A DNA stretch of 64,000 nucleotides from Zingiber officinale (Eukaryota; Streptophyta; Magnoliopsida; Zingiberales; Zingiberaceae): the NCBI RefSeq assembly GCF_018446385.1, contig NC_055990.1, positions 22,377,558 to 22,441,557 of the forward strand, written 5' to 3'. Positions within the stretch are counted from its first letter, which is position 1. Each line of letters begins with the position of its first letter. This document shows, one piece after another, positions 49,151 through 61,479 of this stretch. Both the position numbers and the translations under genes were made by a program. The notes beneath the pieces were generated by a model. It was not told the DNA's origin. It was given only the letters and a program-made list of their open reading frames with translations, and searched no databases.

Positions 49151-51880
49151 TCCTCTCTCTTTTTCACAGCTTCGAGGTTATATTGCACTGCGTCTGGTCG
49201 GCAAATCCAAACTGCGAGCGTGAATCAATGCATAGTTGTAGTAAGTGGAGGTCGCATGACGATTGGTAGCTCGTAAGAATCCGGTTGGAGAAGCTGAAAA
49301 GTGCGGCGGAGGGCTGAAGAAACCGTCGAATGATGTGACAAAGGCACGCCACCCGATCGGACTTCGCCGGAGGAGGCGGTCTCCAGCGCTGTTGAAACTC
49401 GCTGCCGTTAAACTGCCAAGAGCCTACGACCAATCGAAGAAGGCGTCGCGCGGAGACTATTGCCCGATCCGCCACCTCCTTCGCGGCTCAGCAAGACAAC
49501 CCGTCTTCCATCCGAGTGGGTGAAACCTCCACCTTGTACCCGAACAAGCGCTGACCATCCGCATCGCCCGCTTTCTGTCCGGTGGGCGTGCGTCTTTGTT
49601 CGGACTTCTAAGGAACAATCTCGTATCATGCGTGGCTTTCCTCGCCTCCACCTCTGCAAAACAGAAGTCTCAGATCAGTCGGCGTCGATGTCCCGATCGG
49701 TAATCTGACCCACTCCGGTGGCGTTTGCCAACAGCGGTCATTCATCTTACCGGAGGTGGCGCGACTCGGCAGTGTTGAATCCGAGCCTCGAAAGCACCGG
49801 AGTAATTATCGGTGTTTCCGCTGCAGATGCCGATGCGACTCCGGGCCCTGCAGCGATAAATACCTCGAGGCACTCGTTGGCGGTCATGCCCAGTTACTTG
49901 CTGAGGATAAGTATTTACTTGCCTTATGTTTCTATCACGCTCGGCTAATACATTTCTTACTTCCTACGTAGTATTGCGTTAGAGAGTCATGTACCAAGGT
50001 TACGTATTTTTGGGTAAGTTAACTTGATTTCCTGCATACAATGACTGAGTAGTTTCTTAGGCATGGTTAGACAAATGAGCCTTCAAGATGAAATAATTAG
50101 GCCGGTCTGGAGTGGAAGCTGAGGCTGGGCGGAAGAGTAGGGCGCCAAGCGGAGGCTATCTGATTGTGACCGACAGCAAACATGTCGACTCTTTCGATTC
50201 CAAGCTCGACTTGGCCAACACCCGGGAAGCTGGGACTGTGGGGACTTGAAATAAAATAAGGAGTTTGATGTTGGCTTGAAACTGAAGGAAGTATGACGGA
50301 CCCATGCATGAAGACCCGGCTCTCAACATTAGATGGAGACCTCTCCGAAGATGAGGAGAATTTGTGTTGTTTGAAGCCTCCCGTCGACCACAGCAGTATC
50401 AAAGTCCAGTCTAGTAGGTTCGGACTCATGAAGTGACCTACATCACTTGAGCGCCTTTAATAGGTCTTGATCAGACACTCAAATACTATTCAATCTGCAT
50501 CGATGGAACACTCTCGACCAACCTAAAGGCGGCTACATCCCATTGCTCTGACCAAGCAAGGTGTTGGTGAGACAAGACAGCTAAGTCATTCTTAAATAAT
50601 TCCTTTGGATTACTCTATGAGTGACTTTGAGTGAATACTGAATTATTTTGTATTGCCCTTAAATGCGCTTACTGTAAGTTTTATAGAGCTACTTCAGTAG
50701 ATAGTCACCTATTGACCGTTTTATTTAATATCGATCATCACGTTACTGTTCTGACTTTCCTTTTAATATTTCCACTTTGTTGCTCGCCATGTCAAGATGT
50801 CAAGTACATGAGGCCTTGGCTTTTTCGTCGATCTTGAGTTTCTAATACGCCCTTTCATTCTTGATGTGAGCAGTTTTCGGTTAGCAGCCCGTAGATTGTT
50901 AAAGTAGAAGAAGACATGGGTTTAAAGATGTTCGCCCGTTGTGATAGGAAGACGCGGTTTGAGTCGTCCTCGGTCGTTGAATATAGAATGATTTAAAGTC
51001 GTCTGTTGACAGTGAAATAGGTTTGAGGTTGTAGCCATTGGTAAGTGATAGACGGTTTAAGGTGTAACCTTGGCCGTTGATGAGGCGGGGTTTGGTGTCA
51101 TTTCGACTTCTTGTGCAACAAGTTTATAGTTGTAGCTCAACTTTAACTTAGTGTTGATTAGCCGAGTACAGAAAACTTTGGTTTCTATTACATGCCATAT
51201 CCCATATCGAACCTTATACAGTATATATTTGGTCACGCACCTCAAACTGGGCATGGATTGGGTAGTTCATGCCTTAGTGAGACTCCTGTCTTGGCGTTGG
51301 CTAAGCCTTTATTGGCGCTCGGCCTTGTGCCATTGGGCCTGGCGGTGCACATTATTCTTATTGCTCACTATCTCTTGGCCGTTGGGCCTCATGTTCAGGC
51401 TCCGCACATGTATCGGCATCAGGTGCTGTATTGGATGTAGGTTGGATTCTCACGGATATGATAAAATGATCTATCTGAAAGAGTGAAGTCGGGGATATGG
51501 TGACTCACTAGCTGGATGAAGATCTACTCTATATAAATGAAGCCAGAGCTAGGGATGAGGTCACGTTACGTTGGCTCTCGGGACTCTAAGTTGAAATAAT
51601 GATAAGTTAAATGTATAGATAGAGATGATTCTTGTTTTCGTACATACTCACACTGCTCCTTTCATATTATCCCTCCTGACCCCGATATATTTTCAGTAGG
51701 ATAGTGCCCTCAACCCGTTCTCTGTCAGTGAACAGTTTCTGCATCAGCCCAGTGCGGCTGACGTTGGACACCACAGATGGTTATTGTAGCCCTTCTCAGG
51801 TGTTGATCATGGTGTGTCTCGTTCGAAATGTTCATTATATTTTCTATCTTTACCTCTCTTTATTTTTAGTTTATCTTACA
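49151..51880. mobile_element. retroelement-derived DNA without intact genes
   Basis: GC content is above that of the flanking DNA and many short frames appear on both strands (for example 49263-49523, 50097-50429 minus), none longer than 111 codons and none recognised. It is probably the rest of the element starting near 47.6-48.3 kb. A segment at 51,505-51,640 resembles 47,255-47,390 (see findings), which may be the remains of two LTRs. Confidence 0.35.
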
Positions 51881-54800
51881 ACTCTCGAATATTAATAAAG
51901 CGAATTATTTAATGAATAAATTCGTTTTATTGTGATTTTATTTCTAAAGTTATGAATTGTAAATAAAATGATTAAGGATAATAGATTGGTATAATTTAAT
52001 TCCTTTTGAATTCATTTTATTATAAATAAATAAAACAGTTTAAAATTTTAAACACCTTTACAAATGAATTAGTGGGACTTTAAAAATATCTTAAAAATGT
52101 TATTTCAGTTAAATATTTTTTCAAGTCAAATTAAAATTAAAATTGTACAAGATGAAAGTACAAAATATTGACACTAAATGGTTGGTATCAGTTAAATTGA
52201 TTTAATACCTCTAAAAGTTTACGGTGTGCAAAGGTGTCAAAATAATATCATATTTTATAAATCAATTGTATTCTTTCTTACCTATTTTAATATTTATTTT
52301 AAAATATGCCAATTAATTTTTAACTAATTAAATTCAGTAGCTAATTAAAACCGATTCATTTCTGATCAACCCAAATTCAGCCAACCCAAAGGTTTATTGC
52401 ATGACCCGTGCTATCATGCAATGTCATGCTTTCATTAATGATGCATGATATTGATATCATATCCATGCCATATAACATTAATTATGCATTAATGATGTTT
52501 CTATAATGTCATATACCATTGGAGAATTAAAGAGAGTCGGACGTGACCTCACAGAAAATGATAAATATTAAGAGAATAATTTAGCAATAATCTTTGCTTA
52601 TAAAGGAAAATTAGATATATCAGTCAATTAGATATTTTATATCTAACATAAATTAATATCAATATCCTATAAGTATATGTATACCATTAATCATCTATGA
52701 TACTATTATCTTGACAATATATAATATAACACTTACTATTCTTATGATAGCAAAGGTGAATATATTCACCCCAAATATCTATTACGATTATTCTGGACCG
52801 ATCGGAAGGTAAATCATGGACATTCTGGCGCTTTGGATGGTCAGTAATAATAAAGGAAGTGTTACCTCAACTTTATCGAGATTCGAGGCGGGAGCATTTG
52901 TGATGGCAACAATGACAATCATTGGATTACATCCGAAGGACATAATCGAGTGGGTCACATGATAAAATCGGTAAAAAATATCTTCCCATGTAATAAATTA
53001 TTCATTTTTCTAATTCATCTTTTCATAGATATTATGAGACACGGTCAATAAATATATATAGATAGAGAGAGACGGTATCATGTCACATATAGCATTTAAT
53101 CATGCATGATACGACCGGTACCGTGTCAATGTCATATTAATTATGATATTAATTACATTAAAAAATAACTGGGTTCACATAATTTTGATATTTGTTGGCT
53201 AAAATCAGTCAATAAGTATAGGTTGGTGTACATAATTTTGATATGACTAAGATAGTCAATAAAAACTAAATTATAATACCATGTAATTAATATATAAATA
53301 GCTGTTTAATTTTTAGTTTATCTCTTTTCACACTAATTATAAGACTGACCGTATGGGCGCTCAGATTCACTTTTTGCAGAAAACATATGACTGATACTGA
53401 TGCTCACGCCGTATAGCATTTAATCATTGCAACGTGTATAATGGTTTCTTCTTATCTTCTGTATTTAATTTAGAGACGGAAATTTGTTTGGTAACTCTTG
53501 AATCATAATTATAAATACACAAGTTTTGGAGGAACATTAGTGAACCTTAATGACTTCTATTCGTTCTAGATCTATTCGCAAAATGTCAATATCAGCAGCA
53601 ATCTATTCCAACACAAGATTATGAATAATCCACTCCAATTTTAAACACAAACAGACACAATTCGAAATGTTTCCTCTGCGTAATCTGTTTCCTTTTTGTC
53701 TTCAGAGAAACTACTTTAATCTTCTTCTCATCTCAGGTGCATGTTCAGTTTTATCTATGGCTCTGTTAGCTTAAAGATAGATGGCATTCAGTGCAGATTG
53801 GGCATCAACGAATGATCAATGAATACTCCTTTAAACATTGCAAATTCTCTCCACATTTTAGTAGCTGAGTAATTAAAGACATTTATAGAAGACGGAGGTC
53901 ATTGCATGGGGCGTTGCCACTAAGAGATCTAGAGGTCAATTCATGATGACAAAATGCTTGTCAGGTTCCTACCCTCCTTCATGCAATAGTCACTGTTTTA
54001 AAAGGCAAAAAAGTCTACTGTGATTTACCTCTCTACAAATGAGTATGGGACCGATCGTGTGAAGCGTCCGGGATCGGCATATGACCTTTAGCCACCACAA
54101 TAATGAACATCAGACTGGCTAAAAACAAACCCACAACCTTCTGCTACTAAATTAGGAGATCATCCACTATGCTAGGGCTATTTTGTCACACAAATCAGTT
54201 TAGACTTCAATGATAAAACTCTGTTTTGCCTATAACCAAGCTGACCATACAGCGAGTCATGTAAGTTTCATAGTGCAAATACAGTGACATAAAAGTCAAA
54301 AAACTTCATCAGATTTTCCCCTTTGTCATTCACTTATTTTTTTGTTCTGTATTTACTAGGTGTTTTAATCAAATTTCTTACATTCCACTTTAATCACTGA
54401 GTCGACTAGAAATTATAATTCTTCTAGGTTTATCTAATAGATAAGAATTTGACTCTGATATTTAGCATGTTCTTAGACTCATGACAACAATGGGTCATGC
54501 AATGTCCTTGAAGGAATTATCAGAGCAAAGTGCCAAATATCAGAGTAATTTTCCCCTTTGCTCTTGTCTATATACAAAGATTTTCCTCTTGTCAACCTCA
54601 TTTTCTTTTTCTTTACATCATAAATAAGTAGAATTTCAGTAAGAATGAAAACAGCAAGCCATTTACGTTCAATGCCGTAGTAGTCAATGGTGGGATGAAG
54701 TGGCAAAATGCTAGAGAGCCTAGAAGAGGGTATATTTAGTCTCTCTCCTGGGTTCAGTTTATTTGCTATCCAATACAAGAAATTCTCACTTTATCCATAA

Positions 54801-56242
54801 ATTCCTGATCCTTTTGTAGATAAACACGATGCCACTATATAACTAGCCTGCCGTTATTCAAGATTAATATACAATTTATCAACAATCATTAATAATTAAT
54901 ATGGGTTAGTACAATTAAGATATGATAAACATATCATAGTATTTATTAATAAGACACGAACAATTAGATAAAATATTTTGTAATGCATAGTTCAAATTAT
55001 TATCAGTACAAGAAAAAATGTTACAGAATCTATTCTGATTATATTATTAATAATATAGAACTATTTTTATTTTGGTAAGATAATATCGTACATTTTACAA
55101 AAATTATATGGTAGTAAATACAATGGTACATCTCTATTACCAATATTTATAAGTAAATTTAAGACACTTGAGGGCAATGTCTGGTTAATGCCAATACAGT
55201 ATACATAAGTAAAAAAACTGAGAATATTTCTAAATTTTAAGCGTCCGTCAATAGGATCCGAGAGGATGTCGGAAATGTTAGTCACTATTTGTACTCATTA
55301 AACACACTAGATAACTTTGTTGATTTGCCCAATTGACTTGACAATCCGAAGCTAGAGACAAATCAAAATTACCCATCATCTCAAATTGAAAAATATCACC
55401 AGAACAGCCTGACAACCTTGTGACTTTGGCTTGTCTTTCTCATCTATACTGGCTTTGCTGGCATGATCGTCGAACCTACAACACTCACCATTATCACTAC
55501 AATGGAGAGCCTCTATTTGAAAAATCACAAAATCACTGACTTCCTAAATTCACCAATCCAGCCAATTCTCCACTAGTCCACCTGATTCTATAAAAAAGTA
55601 TGATTTAAGTGCTCCAATTCTTTCTAGGACTACAGTAGACCTGGTCTCTGATTTATTGGATCCTAATGATCAATTTGAGGCTCTGTAAGAATGCAGCCTT
55701 CTTCATGTTCTTCAAAAGACTCTTCCCTTTACCTTCTGCATATTAAAACTCCCAGCTTAAGGCAAAACACTTTCTCAATCGATTCCCACTAATCTATGCC
55801 CATAAGAAGAATGTATGACCGCGTTTGACGTAATCCAGCAAAACAACTTGCCTTCATCCTCTAGATCTATAACCAACTTCTACTTCAAATCTCAGCCCAA
55901 CATTTCTCTTTATAAGCATAATACTTAGGTATGTTTAGTTCAAAGGAACATAAAAGTTAACAAACCTTATTTGATTTAAATGTGGTTCACCGTGGCTGAT
56001 TCCCACCCGTCAACAGTTTGATAATCCGAAATCGAAAACCTTGACCTGAGTTTCTACAAATCCAGTTATCAGGTGTATTTCCAAAATTACCACCCACCAC
56101 AAGTAATCTCACAAAGAAGCTGCCTGCATCCGACCGGAGAAGAGTTTGCTAGAAGTTCATAGCCGGCCGAACCAAAAGCTAACGACCAACAGCTCGTCTT
56201 TCACTGAAAATCCTCTCCTTCTCGACAACTACTTAACTCTCC
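51881..56242. other. AT-rich intergenic stretch, no gene seen
   Basis: Long AT-rich DNA with local palindromes (for example around 52,420-52,510, rich in atgcat and tgatatcatat) and a short imperfect repeat at about 53,170-53,270 (tacataattttgatat). No open frame over 100 codons, no splice-consistent exon set, and no element boundary is evident. Confidence 0.5.
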
Positions 56243-56560
56243 TTGCTTAAAATTCCTCATATTCGTGTAGCCTCATCCAAGGCGCTGCGGGACCCTCTCT
56301 CCTTCTCGGCTGACTCCGTCATTCGCTCACCATCCACCCTAGCGACCTTTGGCTTTTTCGCGGCGGTGCTGGCTCGTGAGGAACACCGCTGGCGCCTCAC
56401 AACCACAGCGGGCGACAGGGCAGTAATAGTGATAGGTGGAGCTTGGCACCGTGGTTGGATGGATATGGTAGCAAAGGCACCGCCATCGCCGTCCTTGTAG
56501 TGGGTAAGGTTTTGCGCTGCGTGGAGGGATGCGGGGCGGCGATGGAAGAGAGACAATACA
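56243..56560. other. isolated GC-rich segment, unassigned
   Basis: This 300-bp CpG-containing patch in AT-rich DNA has open frames on both strands: 56243-56500 plus (85 codons) and 56257-56556 minus (99 codons). Neither shows a family motif, signal peptide or continuing exon. It could be the first exon of an unrecognised gene on either strand, or a fragment captured by an element. Confidence 0.25.
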
Positions 56561-58050
56561 GTAAAATTAATTTGAAGGCGTACAATAAAATGTTCGAAGT
56601 GGACTTTGATTTTAGTTTTAATTTAAAAATTGGAATTTGGTTTTGATGTTTTATTCAAACGTCGTTAATTTATTAATCAATTTCCTAACAGCCAGTAATT
56701 AAAATAAATTTTTTTTCAATCGTAATGTTATTAAGGGTAGTATAGTAAATATCAAATTGGATTATATCATTAAAGCAAGTTGGAGTCAAACAGCAACACT
56801 AGGATTAATGTTTTATTCCACAACGCCGTTATGTAGTTATCTAAATAATCACATAACAAAGATACTCTGCAATGCTTGGAGCAAACACACATATAGTCTT
56901 TCAAATTGCATCTAAGAGTTCGCCATGGCTTTCATTTGATGAACTTTTATCAGCTAAAGATTAAATGCGATGAAATTGTCTCCTCGTTGTCTAAAGTTCT
57001 TTTGGATCCTGTCTACTTTGTTAGCATTTGATAATATGAAAGTTTGTGAAGTGTTTCAAAATGGATGCAATATTCTTAACGTGATCATGTGGCCGATGAA
57101 TATATAGAAGCCACCTTCAAGGTACTTGGCTTAAGGACAATCTATGGTCAATAGAGTCCTCAGGCCAGGTCAATACCAGATTAACAATTGTCTATTTAGT
57201 AATGTGGATCACCCAATGGAACAGATCGTTACTGACCAGCAAGTCAAATCAACGCAAGACACTAGTTGGTGTTAATAGCCTCCACAGCTTCATCATCACT
57301 ATATCAAATCATCATCCATAGAGTTACCCCATGTCACCAAGGAATACAAAATGGTCTACACATCAGAGCCACAAATCAACTGATTTAAAATTTGTAGAAA
57401 TAAACATATGAGGTGGACATTACGAAAATCCATGCCACCAAATCCCACATCAGAATGAGCCTAATATAGTCAAATCAAGGGAAAAACTCAGTAACATGAA
57501 TGGAATACAAATTGCAAAATTGTTCATAAAAAAGTGTAATGAATGATTTGTGAACAATTTCATGGAAGAGCAAAAAATTGATTGAAAGCATTAGGCTAAT
57601 TCAATCATCCATTGAATATATCCAGCAAGTGACTTATAGCATGTTTAGGATTAGCAGACTAGTAATAGCATGAACAATACTTCCTACTTGGCATATTGAG
57701 GATAGTGGTGAAATCTAAATATCGTCAATAGAAGGTAATTAATTTCTCAAGACATTATCTCAAAAGAGACAGGTTCAAATTCTACTGCTATTGTGAAATT
57801 ATCTACCTGAAATATTCTAGAGTAGCAAGACAAAAACATTTGGAAAGAAATTGAATCACTCAGAAAGGCAGGCAAAAAATAAGCCCTATTCCTTAATGAA
57901 ATATAATCATAACACAATATGAATGACTAATAAATGACATAATGAACATCATTATGTGCAAAAATGCTTATCGCTGCCATCAATCTTTGTATGTTGAAAC
58001 ATTTGCAGAATTCACAATTTACTGGTTTTACACAAGCATGAAATTGATAT
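56561..58050. other. region where p23 C-terminal exons would be expected; none found
   Basis: AT-rich, without a convincing exon on either strand. A minus-strand FGGMDF-like word at about 57,420-57,440 is reminiscent of p23 tails but has no frame-compatible splice acceptor. Confidence 0.35.
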
Positions 58051-58201
58051 AAAGGGCAGCCCGGTGCATGAACCTCCTGCCATGCGGGATCCCAGGGAAG
58101 AATTCATTGTATGTAGCCTTACCCTATTTTTTGCATGAGGCTGTTTCCAGGATTCGAACCCGTGACCTTTAGGTCAAAGCAACAACTTTACCGTTGCAAC
58201 A
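58051..58201 (-). mobile_element. Au SINE with 17-bp target duplication
   Basis: A perfect 17-bp duplication (aagcatgaaattgatat) at 58034-58050 and 58202-58218 brackets 151 bp. On the minus strand it reads GCAACGGTAAAGTTGTTGC (A-box region), GGGTTCGAATCC (B box), then GGAAACAGCCTC and a terminal CACCGGGCTGCCC, the hallmarks of the plant Au SINE. The head is slightly 5'-truncated. It is not a tRNA gene. Confidence 0.92.
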
Positions 58202-58604
58202 AAGCATGAAATTGATATGATAATAGGAAATAATAATTAAGATCTGGATTAAATAAAAAAAGAAAAAGACAACCTGGTCATATTGAATACATGAATCCAG
58301 GTTACCCTTTGCTGATTAGACATTTTTCTGCTGTTAAACCAGACAGATCAAATGGAGAATATACTACACTGAAAAGGTGACTTCCTTCGAAGGAAGTTGG
58401 GTTGGTAACATCGCTATCTGATTATTCCAACAAAATAAATTTTGCATCATAAATCTCCAAGCTATGCATTTTGCAAGCCTATATGATGAAAAAATAAATG
58501 CATGCATACACTGGGCATTCACACTATGATCGAAAAACAAGTATATGGTAGTACCATTTTTTTAAAAAAAAACATAACAAACAAAATAACACGGAGGAAT
58601 ATAC

Positions 58605-60543
58605 CATCATCATCTTCATCAACCCACTTATCCCAATCAACTTTCACATAGTGAGGAGTCTTTCCCTCGCCACCTACTAGTTTCTTCCACCACTGCTTCT
58701 CTGCTTTTTCAATCACACAAAAGATAGACCTGACCCCTACATTAATTTTGCTTTCCTGAAAGGTAACTAATCCAAGTGAGAAGAGATGGGAAACAAGAAA
58801 ATATCAATAGATTAAGCACAAAATAGAAACATTACCTCTTTATTTACTTTATCAAAAAGTTCCAATTTTAATTCATAAAAGTTACTTGCAGCACCAGCTG
58901 TGGCAGAGAAAGTGAAAGTGCCATCAGGTTCTTGATTAACTTTCACGTCTCTTGCATCAGGCAATAGTACAGTGATGTAGACCTTGTCAATACGTTGTGC
59001 CCACTTGACCTCAGGGGATCGACTGATATGTTAAACAATTCACTAGAAATCATTTTGCATAAACTAGAAACAATCAAACTGGCTTTCAAGCAACCATGCT
59101 TATATAATGGGCTTTTTATAATTTATACCATATTAAACTGTCAAAACAATACCACGTTAAGTGGGTGCAAGGTAAATCCATTTAAAAGGCAGGATAAAGT
59201 CCTAAGTATCAATATTCAGGCAGCTTAAACCTTTCCATGTGACAATTTTAATAAGGCATGACCAAGCAATCATTAATTAGAAAGTATATTGAACACCCAA
59301 TCCCCCTAGTGCTTGACTACTGAATAAATAAAACTTAAGATACCATTACGAGATCCCACCAACGTGGGGTCCGGGGAAGGATCAATTGTGCGCATCCTCA
59401 AGATATCTTGCGTTGCAAGAGATTTTTTTCTACCGTTAAACTAAGGCTCCCCTTCATATACTTTACAGAGACATGAAAAAGCCCTTCTTATGTAGTTGTT
59501 ACTAAGTTCTAAATGATTTCCCCCTTTTCTCCTTATCTTCTCTTCCATATAGAATCCCATGTGGCATTCTTTTGGTTAATCTCACTCAATCTTGTCCACA
59601 TCAAAGGCATTCAAGTTTGACAGTTCAGGAAATGCAGTATGATCAATTTTCAGCAGTCTCACATTTTTTTACATTTCAAAATTTTCACTCCTCACAGGAA
59701 CCCAAAAGGCATCAAACTTAGAAATTTTTAAGTGCCCGGCTTTACTTGGAACGAATGAGAAGATAGTTAAGTCGCTTTAGAAATCTTGACAAATTAAGGC
59801 ACTTTCGACAAAAATGGATTAAACATGCAGTCTCTAATAAACTATAAAAGCTCAAGTTGGCAATCTAGAGAGTGTACATTTTATCTTCACACTCTTTTTC
59901 AATCTAAAGTGTAGCCCGACTCATGAAGCTTGAAAATGAAAAAGTCAAAGAAAACCAATTATGTCAATACTATGACAATGTGGCCTCAGATATAACGTTC
60001 AACATTTCACTTATGCCAAATCATCTAAAGGATTAATTATTAGGAAGAAGACGCATTGCTAATTCCCTGCTAACAAAAATAACCTGCATGAAGGGATACC
60101 AGAGACCTTGAAGCAACTTTATCTTAGTTGAGATACCAACAATCGAAATTTGGTCAAAGAATTCCATTGGTTTTGAATAGACAAATTGTTTGTGGCATGT
60201 AAGACTTCTTCTAACAGTCAGTAGATGCTATCAAAATTGTTTCACAATCAAACTCCGATTTCATGTTCTATGTCGTATAACAGATCATAAATTTCTCCCG
60301 ACACATTGCATGCCCGCTATGCTATAGCAATGCTGATAGCAAGAACAACTAGCTCAAATAAAAACATCGACTTTTTAACGAATGGACCAATGATTAAAGC
60401 TCTGATATTGATAGCAGACAACAGTTCCCACCGGCATCATTCCGCTCTTCGTTTAGGGTAAACCCATCAAGAACAAAAACAGGCAGCATAACGGAGAAGG
60501 AAAAAGAAGGCTTGCAAGATGAAAAAAAAAGCACAAACCTCAT
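58605..60543 (-). CDS. Hsp90 co-chaperone p23, CS domain (3' end not found)
   Basis: Three exons on the minus strand: 60543-60539 (only ATGAG), 59022-58836 and 58755-58605. They join as M-S-R-S-P-E-V-K-W-A-Q-R and continue to WDKWVDEDDDG, 115 residues in phase. This is the whole CS domain of plant p23 proteins: EVKWAQRIDKVYITVLLP, FTFSATAG, FYELKLELFDKVN, SKINVGVRSIFCVIEKAE, then PHYVKVDWDKW. p23 binds the ATP-bound Hsp90 dimer and stabilises client complexes in cytosol and nucleus. The last exon ends at a good donor (G|GTATATT) in phase 1, so more coding exons are expected; none was found downstream to 56 kb. The minus-strand frame 60715-60467 overlapping the start is 5' UTR read in another frame. 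Intron 1 holds an Au SINE relic. Confidence 0.88.
59342..59450 (-). mobile_element. internally deleted Au-type SINE relic in p23 intron 1
   Basis: The minus strand begins GGAGCCTTAGTTTAACGGTA, close to the Au head, and ends with a CCTTCCCCGGACCCCACG stretch and TGGGATCTCGTAATGG, close to the Au tail. The central part with the B box is missing. No target duplication was found, so it is older than the copy at 58051. Confidence 0.6.
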
Positions 60544-60732
60544 TCTTAGCGAGTTTGATCAGCTGCGGCGGCGACACCCCAAACCCTTGCTCGTAAGCGT
60601 GTTTGGCTGCATCGATTTCTTCAAATTTACTGACATACGCACGTGGCATGCACGTGCGTTGAACAGAGCCGCACTTTGCTTTTACTAATTTTATTAGGGT
60701 TAGTTGAAGGTACAAGTTAACTTTTCATATAT

Positions 60733-60750
60733 TATTTATATTTATATTTT
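60733..60750 (-). promoter_or_regulatory. TATA-rich core promoter of the p23 gene
   Basis: The minus strand reads AAATATAAATATAAATAA here. With a start about 30 bp downstream, near 60,705, the 5' UTR would be about 160 nt before the ATG at 60543. The foldback element at 60808-60978 lies just upstream. Confidence 0.5.
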
Positions 60751-60807
60751 AAATGATTAACTGAAATTGCTAAGGGAAAAAAAACGAATCTAAAAGGTGA
60801 GAAGGGC

Positions 60808-60978
60808 GAGAGCAGATCTCCTGGTCCGCAATTTGCGGACCAGGGGATGGTCCACTACATATGGACCTTTGATTTGAATGAACCCTACTTATTTAAAGAT
60901 GGGGTCCATTCAAATCAAAGGTCCAGATCAATGGACCATCCCCTGGTCCGCAAATTGCGGACCAGGAGATCCCTGCCC
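60808..60978. mobile_element. 171-bp foldback MITE with 9-bp TSD (Mutator-like)
   Basis: The 9-bp sequence GAGAAGGGC flanks it at 60799-60807 and 60979-60987. The two arms (about 70 bp each) are near-perfect inverted repeats with a short AT-rich loop around cttatttaaaga. Each arm contains its own palindrome, ctggtccgcaatttgcgg continuing to accag. A 9-bp duplication is typical of Mutator-like elements. A transcript would form a long hairpin. Confidence 0.8.
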
Positions 60979-61073
60979 GAGAAGGGCACACATCATTTAT
61001 CAAGTCCTTTTAAATTGGCGGCCCATTTAAAATTTAAATGATGTATCCGAACAAGACCAAATCTACGGTTAAA

Positions 61074-61311
61074 TTATAATTATGATTTGATTGTAATTAG
61101 TTGGGATTCTTTTATGATTTTATCCTCTTCATCAAATTATAATTTGGATTGGAACGGATGGTCGGAGGTCACCTTTGCTCAGTGCTCGACAATCTAGACA
61201 CTTGTTCACTTCCGGCGGCCTCCGACCGCCTGCTCCAATCCGAACTATAATTTGAAGGAGACGATGAATCTATAAAAAAATCACAATCAATTACGACGAG
61301 ATCATAATTAT
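61074..61311. mobile_element. second foldback element, about 95-bp imperfect arms
   Basis: The left arm (61074-61170: ...caaattataatttggattgg, then cggatggtcggagg) is the inverted counterpart of the right arm (61217-61311: cctccgaccgcctgctccaatccg, then aactataatttgaaggaga), shown here in short pieces only. The arms are perhaps 75-80% matched, so it is older than the 60808 element. No target duplication was identified. Confidence 0.65.
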
Positions 61312-61479
61312 GATATGATCATAATTGAGAGTGGATGATCCCTGATTCGCATTTTTTTTTTATATATGTAGACAGGAGTTCTTTTCTCCTATTCGAACTA
61401 CTTGAATTGAATTTTTAAGAGTTAAATTATAACAACTAGTAAGTAGTTATATTATATTAGTTATTTATTAATTTTTATA

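Noticed and set aside
57415-57445. Possible p23 tail exon (minus-strand FGGMDF-like word)
   Set aside because: The nearest acceptor gives the wrong phase and the flanking sequence looks like a dispersed repeat.
58130-58200. tRNA gene suggested by GGGTTCGAATCC
   Set aside because: It is the B box of an Au SINE with a 17-bp TSD; no acceptor stem closes.
60467-60715. 82-codon minus-strand frame ending inside p23 intron 1
   Set aside because: It overlaps the p23 5' UTR. The correct start ATGAG is in another frame and joins exon 2 to give the conserved MSRSPEVKW.
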